The notes under the pieces: model-generated
Seen by the model: only the letters and a program-made list of their open reading frames with translations
Database searches by the model: none
What the model was told of the DNA's origin: nothing
Program-made: the position numbers and the translations under genes
Origin: Rhodospirillales bacterium
GTDB lineage: Bacteria; Pseudomonadota; Alphaproteobacteria; Rhodospirillales; Defluviicoccaceae
Assembly (NCBI GenBank): GCA_016710335.1
Contig: JADJXQ010000026.1
Coordinates: 1-64,000, forward strand
Direction: 5' to 3'
Length of the DNA stretch: 64,000 nucleotides
In this document: positions 52,518 through 61,456 of the stretch, piece after piece
Position numbering within the stretch: the first letter of the stretch is position 1
How the letters are laid out: every line of letters starts with the position of its first letter

Positions 52518-53132
52518 TCAACGCGGGCGTCCGGTTTGTCGGGTGTCCGACACGTCGAACTGCAACACCGACAACGGCTCGCCGGCCTCCGCGCCAAAGC
52601 AGATGCCGACGTCCGTACAGGCATCGCAGGTGGGCGCCTTGCAAATGGCGACGCCCTCCCGTTCGCAGAGCTGGCGGTAGAAGAATTTCTTCCACTTCAT
52701 GTCGAGGCGGTTCAGCAGCCTGAGACGGTGGAAGTGACGGTCCATCAGAGTGTTCAAAGCATCCCGGTCGAACAGGCCGAGATCCTGCCAGAGATGATTG
52801 GGATAGAGGGAACGGCGGGCGAGGATGCAGGCCAGCCAGTCTTCCTCGACGCGCCCGCAGGCGCGGTGGTCGAGCAGCAGCCGCCGAAGGTCCGGCTCTT
52901 AGATCTCGTCGTCGCCGGCGGAATCGCCCCGGGTCCGGGCCGGCAGGTACCGCCAGCAGCCGGGGAAATAGGCGTTGAGCATGTGGGCAAGCGCCAGCGG
53001 CGCGAGGCCCAGCGCCTCCGTCAACGGCCGCCGCGCGTCGGAGAGCCCGATCGCGATGGCGCAGGAAAACACCATGCGGTCGAACGGGTCGCCGCGGCCG
53101 GCGTGCCATAACCGCTCGACGAGCGGGGCCAT
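52518..53132 (-). pseudogene. nifQ: nifQ interrupted by an in-frame stop
   Basis: NifQ supplies molybdenum to FeMo-cofactor assembly. The N-terminal part (MAPLVERLWHAGRGDPFDR to GDDEI) ends at a TAA at 52899-52901. The same frame then continues unbroken to 52518 with EPDLRRLLLDHRACGRVEEDW and the signature cysteine cluster CKAPTCDACTDVGIC (C-x4-C-x2-C-x5-C). Both halves are in one frame, so a single base change (for example Glu or Lys to stop) is enough. The full length without the stop, about 204 residues, is normal for NifQ. Either a true nonsense mutation or a sequence error. The second half alone could start at the internal ATG near 52757. Confidence 0.82.
52537..52552 (-). promoter_or_regulatory. 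NifA upstream activator site (TGT-N10-ACA)
   Basis: A perfect TGT-N10-ACA inside the 3' end of nifQ, 72 bases upstream of the -24/-12 promoter at 52448. The position is within the usual 80-150 bases upstream of the start point. No clear IHF site was found between them. Confidence 0.65.
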
Positions 53133-53162
53133 GGAACCGTCCCCCTGCGGATCGCGCCCGGT

Positions 53163-53465
53163 TCAGGCCGCGAGAGCCTCAGCGGCCGAAATCAAGGTGA
53201 TCGACTTGGATCCGCAAACCTGGACGCAGGCCTCGCAGCCGATGCAACGGCCTTTTGCGGCAATCGTCATGACCATGCGTTCGGCTTCGTCGTCGTCAGC
53301 CGGAACCAGGTCGTCGTCCTCCGTCATACCCATCATGGCGAGGACGCCATGCGTACAAACCTTGTAGCACCGGCCGCAACCGATGCAGGTTTCCTCATTG
53401 ATCGCTTCGATGAACTTGGGGTCCCACGGTGTGCCGTCGCGCCTCGTCGGTGCCGAGATCGGCAT
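53163..53465 (-). CDS. fdxB: nif-specific ferredoxin III (two 4Fe-4S clusters)
   Basis: A 100-residue ferredoxin. Two cluster motifs: CIGCGRCYKVC (residues about 27-37) and CIGCEACVQVC (about 77-87), with an acidic insert DDDLVPADDDEAE between. It matches the ferredoxin found in nif operons between nifX/DUF269 and nifQ. The ATG at 53465 was chosen; the longer frame overlaps the previous gene. Confidence 0.9.
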   Translation of the reverse strand: MPISAPTRRDGTPWDPKFIEAINEETCIGCGRCYKVCTHGVLAMMGMTEDDDLVPADDDEAERMVMTIAAKGRCIGCEACVQVCGSKSITLISAAEALAA

Positions 53466-53511
53466 GATCGTTCTCCTCAGATTGCATTGGACGAATGCTG
53501 CGCCCGGTTGC

Positions 53512-53985
53512 TTATGCCGCATCCCGCGCGACGGCTGGGTAGCGCTCGATCCCTTGAATGGCTTCCGCCACCAGCGCCTCGCCCGCGTCGGCCAACGCTT
53601 CCAGCGACTCGAACCCGAAGCGATGGACGTCGCGAAGCGTGCGGCTCAGCACGACGAGCCTCCCGACGCTCATCATGACCCGGCCGAAGCCCTCCCCCGA
53701 GATGCGGATCAGCGGCATCGCGTCGAGACCGGTGTTCCGGGTGACTGCGTAGGCAACGGCGATATAGAACACCTCGATCCGCCACAGCACCTTGGGGTCG
53801 GGATCGCCGACGATCGGTATCGCACGCCGCTGTTCCCTGGTGATCACGAAGCCTTGCAGAACGTCGTCATCGGGTTTTTTTGCCCAAGCGCCGTAAGTGT
53901 CGTGCGCTCGCATGAGCTTGACCAGGGACTCCCGGTAGAGCGGATCCGGAGTCACCCGGTCGGCGGCCGCGCCTGCAGATGCCAT
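53512..53985 (-). CDS. NifX-associated nitrogen fixation protein (DUF269)
   Basis: A 157-residue protein matching the NifX-associated family (DUF269): RESLVKLMRAHDTYGAWAKKPDDDVLQGFVITREQRRAIPI, then VFYIAVAYAV and MSVGRLVVLSRTLRDVHRFGF. In the family it appears with NifX and is thought to help FeMo-cofactor trafficking; the precise role is unsettled. Its start overlaps the nifX stop by one base. Confidence 0.88.
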   Translation of the reverse strand: MASAGAAADRVTPDPLYRESLVKLMRAHDTYGAWAKKPDDDVLQGFVITREQRRAIPIVGDPDPKVLWRIEVFYIAVAYAVTRNTGLDAMPLIRISGEGFGRVMMSVGRLVVLSRTLRDVHRFGFESLEALADAGEALVAEAIQGIERYPAVARDAA

Positions 53986-54416
53986 CACGCGCGCTCCTCG
54001 ACGCCGTCGTCAATGAAATCGAGCTGTTTCGCGGACTTGACGCCCATCGCCTTCCGCAGCCACGGCGGCGGAGAGGTTTTGAGCATCGCCTGGACCCGCG
54101 CCAGGATGGCCTCGATCGGCTCCGCCTGCGGCAGCTTGATCGGATGGATGCGGTGGTTCACCACCTTGGCCGCCGCCGGCCCGCCGATGGCGAGAACGAA
54201 CAGGAGCGCGCAACCCGCGATGGCTTCGACGCGCGGAGTGATCCGGTCTTCGTCCGGTTCGGCGTGCCGGCCGTCCTCCTTGCTGGTGTCATCGAAGCGG
54301 GCGACCTCGACGAGCTGGGACTCGTCTTCGGTCACGCTGTAGACCACCATGTTGCGGGCGCCGGCGAAGTGCGCATCCATGGTTTTCATGTCGTTGGTGG
54401 CGAAAGCTACTCGCAT
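53985..54416 (-). CDS. nifX: FeMo-cofactor carrier NifX
   Basis: A 143-residue dinitrogenase-iron-molybdenum-cofactor-binding protein. It starts MRVAFATNDMKTMDAHFAGA, has a central GCALLFVLAIGGPAAAKVVNHRIHPIKL, and a basic C-terminus. It binds NifB-co or the VK cluster during cofactor synthesis. It is 55 bases from nifN and overlaps the DUF269 gene. Confidence 0.9.
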   Translation of the reverse strand: MRVAFATNDMKTMDAHFAGARNMVVYSVTEDESQLVEVARFDDTSKEDGRHAEPDEDRITPRVEAIAGCALLFVLAIGGPAAAKVVNHRIHPIKLPQAEPIEAILARVQAMLKTSPPPWLRKAMGVKSAKQLDFIDDGVEERA

Positions 54417-54471
54417 GGGTCCTCCTTCCGCTGCTGCGCGCGGGTCACCCGCGGGGTCAACGAGGCGCAAT

Positions 54472-55851
54472 CTAGGCATCGACGGCGGCTGCGCGGACGT
54501 GCGCCTCCCGGCCCCGACGCAGGTAGGGTGCGGGTTCGCTTCGGTTTTCGATGAGCAGGTTACCGAGGTCGAACAGCAACTCGCGGCTGCCGCGGTAGCC
54601 GACGCCGATCCGGTGTCCGGCGCCGAGCCTGTCGAACACCGGGAACCCCATCCGGTACAGCGGCGCGCCGATGGATGCGGCAACCGCTTCGGCGTGGGCG
54701 TTGGCAATGACGAGGTCGCAACCGCCCGGTGTAACCATCCTCTCGAGGTCCTCGAGGTCGCCCACCTGGAGCGCCTGGCATGGCGCCTTGGCCACGGCGG
54801 CCGTTTTCATGGTGGTGATCGCGGCCGTCACGTGCGCCCCCATTTCTTCCAGAAACCGGGTCACCGCGAGCAGGAGATCGGGCTCCAGGGCGACTGCGGC
54901 GGTTCGGTCGGTGAAATAGAAGTGCGCATCGAGCATTGCATCGATCAGCCGGCTGCGATCCCGTCGCAGCGCAGCCGGTGCAGGCCGGCCACTGAGATCG
55001 ATCAGGGTCTCGACGAAACTGTCGAACGCCTCCAGCCCGAGCAGGCGGTCGAAGACCTGGAACGGCACGCCGGCGCGGCGTTCCAGCGCCTCTGCCGATC
55101 CCCGCATGTGCTCCCCGATCGCGAGTGTCATCTGCGACGCGCCCATGCAGGCAATTCTGTCGACCGAAACGCCGCCAAGGGATGTGGGCACGTATTCGTC
55201 CGGAACGTGACCGTCCAGGGAGCCCGACAGGTCCGGCAAGACGATCGCCGTCAACCCGAAGCTCTCGATGATGTCGCGAACGGCCTCCACATCCGCCGGG
55301 GTCATGTAGCTCGCCGGAAGCAAATTCACCTGGCGCAGTACCCGAGACGGCCCCTTTTCTTCGACCAGGGTGTCGATGATCGCCTGTACTGCGCTGGCCC
55401 AGCCGATTTCCAGGCTGCCGGCGAAGTCAGGGGTTGCGGCGTAGACCACGGAGAGGTCGCGCCACTCCGGGTGGCGGGGCATGATGCAGCGGAGATCGCC
55501 GCGCACGTCCTCGTCGCGGGTCTCGGTCAGCGCCGTCGAGCACAACCCGATCAATCGCGGCTTGGCGCGGTCATAGATGTTGCCGATCGCCTGCTCGATA
55601 TTCTCGGCGCCGCCGAGGATGGCGCTGAGTTCGCTTACCGCGGTCGTCTGCAGCGGGATCGCCTCGCGGAAATGGCGAACCAGCATCACCAGCGCGAACG
55701 CCGTGCACCCCTGGCTGCCGTGGAGCAGCGGCAGGCTGCGGTCGACCCCGAGGAAAGCGAGAGCGCCCCCAAGCGCGGGGCTGGTTTTCAAAGGGTTTAC
55801 GACGCAGGCCTTGAATCCGTTCTCGTTGCTTCCGGTTTGGGCGATGCTCAT
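54472..55851 (-). CDS. nifN: FeMo-cofactor scaffold subunit NifN
   Basis: A 459-residue NifK-like scaffold subunit; with NifE it holds the cofactor precursor. The landmark segments are NPLKTSPALGGALAFLGV, LLHGSQGCTAFALVML and the conserved CSTALTETRDEDVRGD. The start at 55851 overlaps the nifE stop by 4 bases. Confidence 0.93.
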   Translation of the reverse strand: MSIAQTGSNENGFKACVVNPLKTSPALGGALAFLGVDRSLPLLHGSQGCTAFALVMLVRHFREAIPLQTTAVSELSAILGGAENIEQAIGNIYDRAKPRLIGLCSTALTETRDEDVRGDLRCIMPRHPEWRDLSVVYAATPDFAGSLEIGWASAVQAIIDTLVEEKGPSRVLRQVNLLPASYMTPADVEAVRDIIESFGLTAIVLPDLSGSLDGHVPDEYVPTSLGGVSVDRIACMGASQMTLAIGEHMRGSAEALERRAGVPFQVFDRLLGLEAFDSFVETLIDLSGRPAPAALRRDRSRLIDAMLDAHFYFTDRTAAVALEPDLLLAVTRFLEEMGAHVTAAITTMKTAAVAKAPCQALQVGDLEDLERMVTPGGCDLVIANAHAEAVAASIGAPLYRMGFPVFDRLGAGHRIGVGYRGSRELLFDLGNLLIENRSEPAPYLRRGREAHVRAAAVDA

Positions 55852-57242
55852 CGACGGGCTCCGGCGGTGTCCCATGGCGCCGGCCGACGGACCTGACGCC
55901 AAACAGGGTGATGAAGGGTCGCATCGATCTGACGCACCAGCGCCACCATGCCTTCGTAGCCGGCGTATGCGTGGTGGCGTTCCTGGTTGATGTCGAGCCA
56001 GGGGGTCTTGGTCTTGAGGGCGACGAACTGGGTGCGGCCGCCGGACATGAGGATGTCGGCTTCGCCGCCGGCCAGCATGCGATAGAGTTCGCCGCCGGGG
56101 ATCTGGCCGAAACGGGCGGCATCCTCACCCATCAGCTCATCGATCCGGCGCTTGTCGCCATCTGTGGATTTGCGCACGGACGTCCCGATCACCGTCATGC
56201 CGATATCCTGCAAAGCGGAGACCACGGACCAGGATTTGACGCCGCCGGTGTAGAGCAGCACCCGCTTGCCCCGAAGGCGCTCGCGATAGGGGTCGATGCG
56301 CTTCCAGGCGATCGCTTCCTCGAGGGCGATGAGCGCTTCCGTGCGGGTGATCAGATCGGCGGGCGCGCCGCGGGCAACCAGCAGCCGTGCTATTTCGCGG
56401 AGTGTCGTGGATGTTTCGGAGATGCCGTAGAAAGATCCTTCGAAATACGGGATGTCGTAGCGCTCTTCCATGGCGCGGGCGAACGAGACCATCGCCTGGG
56501 CGCAGACGACCATGTTGACCCGGGCGCGGTGGGCGCTGGCGATCTCGTCATACCGGGCATCGCCGGTGATCGAGGCGAGGACGCGAATGCCGAGGCGATC
56601 GAGCAGGGGCAGGATCTGCCACAACTCGCCGGCGACATTGTAATCGCCGATGATGTTGATGTCGGTCGGCGTGGTCCGCTTCGGCTCGCGGGTGCCCACC
56701 ACGCGGTCGAGCAGCACCTGGCCGGCGAGCTTGTTGCCGAGGTTTTTCGAGCCGACGAAGCCGGGGGCGTTGACCGGGATCACCGGCAGTCCCAGGCGTT
56801 CTTCCGCCGCCGCGCAAACCGCATCGACGTCATCGCCGATCAGGGCGGGCACGCACGTGACGTAGACGAAGATCGCCGCCGGCCGGTAGGTGTTCGCAAC
56901 TTGACGGATCGCCCGGTAGAGCCGCTTCTCGCCGCCGTGAATGACGTCCAGTTCCGACAGGTCCGTGGTGAACCCTGTGCGGTAGATCTGCGGGCCGCTC
57001 GAGAGTGCGTGGCGGCTATCCCAGCTGTTCCCTTCGCAGGCGATGGGACCGTGGACGATGTGGGCGGCGTCGGTAATCGGCTGGAGCGCCACCTTGGCGC
57101 CGTCGAAGGCGCAGCCGCCGGCGGCTGCCCCGGGAGTGAGCGACTTGGAAGTGCAGCCGCGCTTGCGATCGGTTTCGCTCTTCGCCCGGTTTACGTCGCA
57201 ACCCGGTTCGTCGAATGCCGTGGCGATACGCTGCTTCAGCAT
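55848..57242 (-). CDS. nifE: FeMo-cofactor scaffold subunit NifE
   Basis: A 464-residue NifD-like scaffold subunit. Key segments: GGCAFDGAKVALQPI, HGPIACEGNSWDSRHA, CVPALIGDDVDAVC and the late TKTPWLDINQERHHAYAGY. The ATG at 57242 is preceded by GAGGA, but that site sits in the 3' arm of a hairpin one base before the start codon (see 57244-57286), so translation may be controlled. Confidence 0.93.
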   Translation of the reverse strand: MLKQRIATAFDEPGCDVNRAKSETDRKRGCTSKSLTPGAAAGGCAFDGAKVALQPITDAAHIVHGPIACEGNSWDSRHALSSGPQIYRTGFTTDLSELDVIHGGEKRLYRAIRQVANTYRPAAIFVYVTCVPALIGDDVDAVCAAAEERLGLPVIPVNAPGFVGSKNLGNKLAGQVLLDRVVGTREPKRTTPTDINIIGDYNVAGELWQILPLLDRLGIRVLASITGDARYDEIASAHRARVNMVVCAQAMVSFARAMEERYDIPYFEGSFYGISETSTTLREIARLLVARGAPADLITRTEALIALEEAIAWKRIDPYRERLRGKRVLLYTGGVKSWSVVSALQDIGMTVIGTSVRKSTDGDKRRIDELMGEDAARFGQIPGGELYRMLAGGEADILMSGGRTQFVALKTKTPWLDINQERHHAYAGYEGMVALVRQIDATLHHPVWRQVRRPAPWDTAGARR

Positions 57243-57243
57243 G

Positions 57244-57286
57244 CCGTCCTCGCTGAAGGACGGGGGCGGCAGTGGGCGCCGCCCCC
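57244..57286 (-). promoter_or_regulatory. paired hairpins between nifK and nifE, one covering the nifE ribosome-binding site
   Basis: On the mRNA strand a 9-bp stem (GGGGGCGGC/GCCGCCCCC around 7 bases, 57262-57286) is followed by a second stem CCGTCCT/AGGACGG around 6 bases (57244-57263). The two share two bases, so they compete at the junction. The second stem contains the AGGA of the nifE ribosome-binding site and ends one base before the ATG. The first stem may be a processing or attenuation point that lowers nifEN relative to nifHDK. Confidence 0.6.
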
Positions 57287-57305
57287 AGGTTTTAGAAAGT
57301 CAGGG

Positions 57306-58844
57306 TCAACGGGTCAGATCGAAGCTGATGTCGGTGACGCCGGCCTCGTTGGTATCCGCGTCGAGACGATCGAGGATGGTATCGAGAATGCGCACCAGCA
57401 CGTGAAGCCCGCCCTGGTAACCCCAGGTCGGAAAGCGGTGGTGGTGGTGGCGGTCGAAGATCGGGAAGGTCAGGCGGATCAGCGGCGTGCCGGTGTCCCG
57501 CTCCAGATACTTCCCATAGCTGCTGCCGATCAGGAAATCGACCGGCGCGGTGTTGAGCAAGGACCGCATGTGCCAGAGATCGCAAGCCGGCCAGACCTCG
57601 CAATCCTTGCCGTACGGCGACGACTCCAGCATTGCCTTCATCTGCTTCGCCCAGGGCTTGGTGCCGTTGGTGGCGAGGGCATGCCGCGGCTCCGCCCCCA
57701 TCTCCATCAGGAAGCGGCACATGCCGTAGACGAAGTCCGGATCGCCGAACACCGCGAACGTCTTGCCGTGAGCGATGGACATGGAGTCGGTCAACGCGTC
57801 CACCAGCCGGCCCCGTTCCCGCAGCAGGGAGTCAGGGATCGGCTTGCCGGCGATCCGGGAGATGGCCATGAGCAATTCGTCGGTCGCCTCGACGCCGATC
57901 GGATAATGCAGGCTGGCAACCTCGTGGCCCTTTTCCTTCGCATACGCCAACGTCTTCTTGGTGCAGAACTCCTGCAGCGACAGGGTCGCCTTGGCGTTCA
58001 GCGCCGCCTTGGTCTCGTCGATGGTGGTGCCGCCGTCGTACATGCGGAACGTGCCGTCGCTCGGTGTGTCGAACACGTCGGACGGATCGCAGAGGATCGT
58101 GTGCGCCACATCCATCACGTCGAGAAGGCGTGCGAGTTCGCGGTTGTTGCCGACGCAGTAGCCGTCGAAGCCGGGGATGATGTTGATGGCGGCGCCGGGG
58201 GTCCGCTCGTCACTCTCCCAGAAGTTCCGGAGGATCCCGAGCAGCATGTTGTCGTACCCGTTGACGTGGCTGCCCTGGAACGCCGGCGTGTGTGCGAACG
58301 GAACGTTGAAGTCCGCCGGCACCGAGCCTTTTTCCTTGGCGGTGCCGATGAAGGCGTGCAGGTCGTCGCCGATCACTTCCGCCATGCAGGTTGTGGAGAC
58401 GGCGATCATCTTCGGCTCGTAGAGGGCGAAAGCGTTGGCGAGGCCCTCGATCATATTGTTGAGGCCGCCAAATACCGCCGCGTCCTCGGTCATCGACGAG
58501 GATACGGCGGACGTCGGCTCCTTGAAGTGCCGCGACAGATGAGAGCGGTAGTACGCCACACAGCCCTGGGAGCCGTGCACGAAGGACAGGGTGCCCTCGA
58601 AGCCGCTGGAGCAGAACACTGCGCCGAGCGGCTGGCACGCCTTGGCCGGGTTGATGACCAGCGCCTTCCGGTCGAAGTTCTTCTCGCGGTAGTCGTCGCT
58701 CTTGGTCCAGGCGCTGATCGCTTCGACGGTTTCGGGCGGGTGCGGGCACTCGAAGTTGGCGCGCTTATCCCGCAGCATTTCCTTGTATTCGGGCTCGCGG
58801 AACAAGCCCACGTGGTCCTTGATCGCTTCGGTGCTCTGCGGCAT
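57306..58844 (-). CDS. nifK: nitrogenase MoFe protein beta chain
   Basis: A 512-residue subunit. The P-cluster cysteines lie in NPAKACQPLGAV, FVHGSQGCVAYYRSHL and TTCMAEVIGDD. The ATG at 58844 has AGGAGA at 8 bases; a GTG just before it is less likely. It carries half of the P-cluster and pairs with NifD. A structured spacer follows before nifE. Confidence 0.97.
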   Translation of the reverse strand: MPQSTEAIKDHVGLFREPEYKEMLRDKRANFECPHPPETVEAISAWTKSDDYREKNFDRKALVINPAKACQPLGAVFCSSGFEGTLSFVHGSQGCVAYYRSHLSRHFKEPTSAVSSSMTEDAAVFGGLNNMIEGLANAFALYEPKMIAVSTTCMAEVIGDDLHAFIGTAKEKGSVPADFNVPFAHTPAFQGSHVNGYDNMLLGILRNFWESDERTPGAAINIIPGFDGYCVGNNRELARLLDVMDVAHTILCDPSDVFDTPSDGTFRMYDGGTTIDETKAALNAKATLSLQEFCTKKTLAYAKEKGHEVASLHYPIGVEATDELLMAISRIAGKPIPDSLLRERGRLVDALTDSMSIAHGKTFAVFGDPDFVYGMCRFLMEMGAEPRHALATNGTKPWAKQMKAMLESSPYGKDCEVWPACDLWHMRSLLNTAPVDFLIGSSYGKYLERDTGTPLIRLTFPIFDRHHHHRFPTWGYQGGLHVLVRILDTILDRLDADTNEAGVTDISFDLTR

Positions 58845-58887
58845 CACTGTTCTCCTGGTACGGCGTGGCGGAGGAGCGGGGGAGGCT

Positions 58888-60357
58888 TTACGCCACCGCC
58901 CAAGGGGCCTTGAACTTGCTCCACACCGGATTGTTGATGGCCATGTCCATGTCCCGGGCGAATACCGCGAAACCGTCGTAGGCGTGGTAGGGGCCCGAGT
59001 AGTCCCAGGAATGGACCTGACGGAAAGGCACGCCCATCTTCTGGATCGGGTACTTCTCCTTGATGCCCGAACCGACGAGATCCGGGCGGATGCGCTCGAT
59101 GAGTTTCTCCATCTCGTAGGCGGTGACGTCGTCGAAGATCAGGGTGCCGTCCTTCACGTGGCTCATCGTCCGCTGGTAGTCGTCCTTGTGGGCGAACTCG
59201 TAGCCGGCGCCGACGACCTCCATGCCCAGGTCCTCGTAGGCGCCGACCATGTGGCGGGGACGCAGGCCGCCGACGTAGAGCATCACCTTCTTGCCCTCGA
59301 GACGCGGCCGGTACTTGGCGATGATCTCGTCGGCGAGCGGCCGGTACTTGGCGATGGCCTTCTCGACGTTCGCCTTGATGGTGTCGTCGAAGTGTTCGGC
59401 GATCGCCCGCAGCGACTGCTCGATCCGCGACGGGCCAAAGAAATTGAACTCGAACCACGGCGTTCCGTACTTCTCCTCCATGTGGCGGGAGATGTAGTTC
59501 ATGGAGCGGTAGCAGTGGATCAGGTTGAGCTTGGCCTTCGGCGCCCGCTCCAGTTCGGCCAGGCTGGTGTCGCCGGTCCACTGGGCGATGACCCGCAATC
59601 CCACTTCCTCGAGCAGCTTGCGCGACGCCCAGCAGTCGCCGCCGATGTTGTAGTCGCCGATGACGACCACGTCGTAGGGGCCGGGCTCGAAGCCGGGGCT
59701 TCCTTCCGCCCGGTCCGACGGCTTCTCGCGGTCGAAGATCCAGTCGCGGATGGTGTCGTTGGCGATGTGATGGCCGAGGGACTGGGAGACGCCGCGGAAG
59801 CCTTCGCAGCGCACCGGCACGACGGGCTTGCCGAGTTCCTTGCCCTTCTCCCTGGCGACCGCTTCGATGTCGTCGCCGATCAGGCCGACCGGGCATTCCG
59901 ACTGGACGGTGATGCCCTTGGCGAGCGGGAACAACGTCTCGATCTCGTCGATCAACTGACGCAGTTTCTTGTCGCCGCCGAAGACGATGTCACGCTCCTG
60001 GAAGTCGGAGGTGACCTGCATCGTCCCGAAGGTGTCGACGCCGGTCTCGCCGACGTAGTAGTTGCGACGCTGCGACCACGAGTACTGGCCGCAACCGACC
60101 GGGCCGTGGGAGATGTGGACCAGATCCTTGACCGGACCCCACACCACGCCCTTGGAACCGGCATAGGCGCAGCCGCGCACCGTCATGACGCCCGGCATCG
60201 ACTTGATGTTGGACTTGACGCCGCAGTCGGAATCGCCCTCGCTGACGACGTTGAGGTGCTTGCTGCGGCGTTTGCGCATCTTCTCCGGGTACGACGCCAG
60301 CACGTCTTCGATGACCTGCTCGTGGAACTCCCGGTCGTTGGTGTAGTCGAGGCTCAT
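58888..60357 (-). CDS. nifD: nitrogenase MoFe protein alpha chain
   Basis: A 489-residue subunit. P-cluster cysteines in CAYAGSKGVVWGPVKD, HGPVGCGQYSW and SECPVGLIGDD. The FeMo-cofactor ligands are the Cys of NLIHCYRSMNYI and the His of RQVHSWDYSGPYHA. Strong ribosome-binding site (GGAGGAG). Lies between nifH and nifK. Confidence 0.98.
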   Translation of the reverse strand: MSLDYTNDREFHEQVIEDVLASYPEKMRKRRSKHLNVVSEGDSDCGVKSNIKSMPGVMTVRGCAYAGSKGVVWGPVKDLVHISHGPVGCGQYSWSQRRNYYVGETGVDTFGTMQVTSDFQERDIVFGGDKKLRQLIDEIETLFPLAKGITVQSECPVGLIGDDIEAVAREKGKELGKPVVPVRCEGFRGVSQSLGHHIANDTIRDWIFDREKPSDRAEGSPGFEPGPYDVVVIGDYNIGGDCWASRKLLEEVGLRVIAQWTGDTSLAELERAPKAKLNLIHCYRSMNYISRHMEEKYGTPWFEFNFFGPSRIEQSLRAIAEHFDDTIKANVEKAIAKYRPLADEIIAKYRPRLEGKKVMLYVGGLRPRHMVGAYEDLGMEVVGAGYEFAHKDDYQRTMSHVKDGTLIFDDVTAYEMEKLIERIRPDLVGSGIKEKYPIQKMGVPFRQVHSWDYSGPYHAYDGFAVFARDMDMAINNPVWSKFKAPWAVA

Positions 60358-60390
60358 GTTCTCCTCCTGGATGCGGGGCGGCGGCGGGAC

Positions 60391-61290
60391 TTAAGCGTCG
60401 GCCAGCGCCTTCTGCGCCGCTTCCTTGGCCTCCAGCTCGGCGATCATCTCCTCGTCCGACTTGAGGATGCCGAACTCCATCAGCATGTCCTCGAGTTCGT
60501 CCATGGTGATCGGCGTCGGGATCACGCCCTTGCCCTTGTTCTCATGGATGTTCTTGGCCAGCTTCCGGTATTCGTCGGCCTGCTCGGACTCCGGCGCGTA
60601 CTCGATCACCGTCATGCGGCGGAGTTCGGCATGCTGGACGATATTGTGGCGGGGGACGAAATGGATGAGCCTGGTGCCGAGCTTGCCGGCCATGGCTTCC
60701 GCCAGTTCCAGCTCCAGGTCGGTCTGACGCGAGTTGCAGATCAGGCCGCCGAGGCGGACGCCGCCGGTGTTCGCGTACTTGAGGATGCCGCGGGAGATGT
60801 TGTTGGCGGCGTAGAGCGCCATCATCTCGCCGGACATGACGATGTAGATTTCCTGCGCCTTGTTCTCGCGGATCGGCATGGCGAAGCCGCCGCACACCAC
60901 GTCGCCGAGGACGTCGTAGACGATGTAGTCCTGGCCTTCGTACGCGCCGTTCTCCTCCAGGAAGTTGATGGAGGTGATGACGCCGCGGCCGGCGCAGCCG
61001 ACGCCCGGCTCAGGGCCGCCCGACTCGACGCACGAGACGCCGTGGTAACCGGTGCGCAGCACGTCTTCCAGTTCAAGGTCCTCGACCGAGCCGGCTTCCG
61101 CCGCCAGGTGGAGGACGGTCTGCTGCGCCTTGGCGTGCAGGATCAGGCGGGTCGAGTCCGCCTTGGGGTCGCAGCCGATGATCAACACCTTCTGGCCCAT
61201 CTCTGCAAGCGCCGCGATCGTGTTCTGTGACGTCGTCGACTTGCCGATGCCTCCTTTGCCGTAGAAGGCGATCTGTCGAAGATCACTCAT
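60391..61290 (-). CDS. nifH: nitrogenase iron protein (dinitrogenase reductase)
   Basis: A 299-residue ATP-dependent electron donor of nitrogenase. P-loop GKGGIGKSTT near residue 10, cluster cysteines in GPEPGVGCAGRGV and GDVVCGGFAMP. The Arg right after the first cysteine (GCAGR) is the residue that DraT modifies with ADP-ribose, matching the divergent draTG genes. The ATG at 61290 has GGGAG upstream; earlier in-frame starts are inconsistent with the promoter at 61351. Confidence 0.98.
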   Translation of the reverse strand: MSDLRQIAFYGKGGIGKSTTSQNTIAALAEMGQKVLIIGCDPKADSTRLILHAKAQQTVLHLAAEAGSVEDLELEDVLRTGYHGVSCVESGGPEPGVGCAGRGVITSINFLEENGAYEGQDYIVYDVLGDVVCGGFAMPIRENKAQEIYIVMSGEMMALYAANNISRGILKYANTGGVRLGGLICNSRQTDLELELAEAMAGKLGTRLIHFVPRHNIVQHAELRRMTVIEYAPESEQADEYRKLAKNIHENKGKGVIPTPITMDELEDMLMEFGILKSDEEMIAELEAKEAAQKALADA

Positions 61291-61350
61291 GGCGATGGTC
61301 TCCCTCTTGCGTGTCCGTTTTGAGCTTTCCATGCTCTCGGCGCCCTATCC

Positions 61351-61366
61351 GCAATGACCGTGCCAA
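61351..61366 (-). promoter_or_regulatory. sigma-54 (-24/-12) promoter of nifHDK
   Basis: On the leftward strand: TTGGCACGGTCATTGC, a full match to the sigma-54 consensus with correct spacing between GG and GC. The expected start point is near 61340, giving a leader of about 50 bases before the nifH ATG. IHF and NifA sites lie upstream at 61406 and 61457/61486. Confidence 0.9.
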
Positions 61367-61405
61367 CAGCGGCGATCTCTGCCGGTCGTATCATGAGGGT
61401 AACGA

Positions 61406-61418
61406 AATCAATCGTTTG
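61406..61418 (-). promoter_or_regulatory. IHF site in the nifH-draT control region
   Basis: AATCAATCGTTTG fits the IHF consensus WATCAA-N4-TTR exactly. It lies between the nifH promoter and the NifA sites, the usual place for the bend that brings NifA to the polymerase. Confidence 0.65.
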
Positions 61419-61456
61419 CTGCCGGGCGATGGCCTGCGTCGGGCGACCTGGCGCGG

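Noticed and set aside
52406..52624. N-terminal extension of iscA by 73 residues
   Set aside because: It contains the predicted promoter, overlaps nifQ and has no similarity to A-type carriers.
55908..61230. Long + strand open frames (1001 and 842 residues) opposite nifE, nifK, nifD and nifH
   Set aside because: They lie entirely antisense to unmistakable nif genes and contain no recognisable domain.
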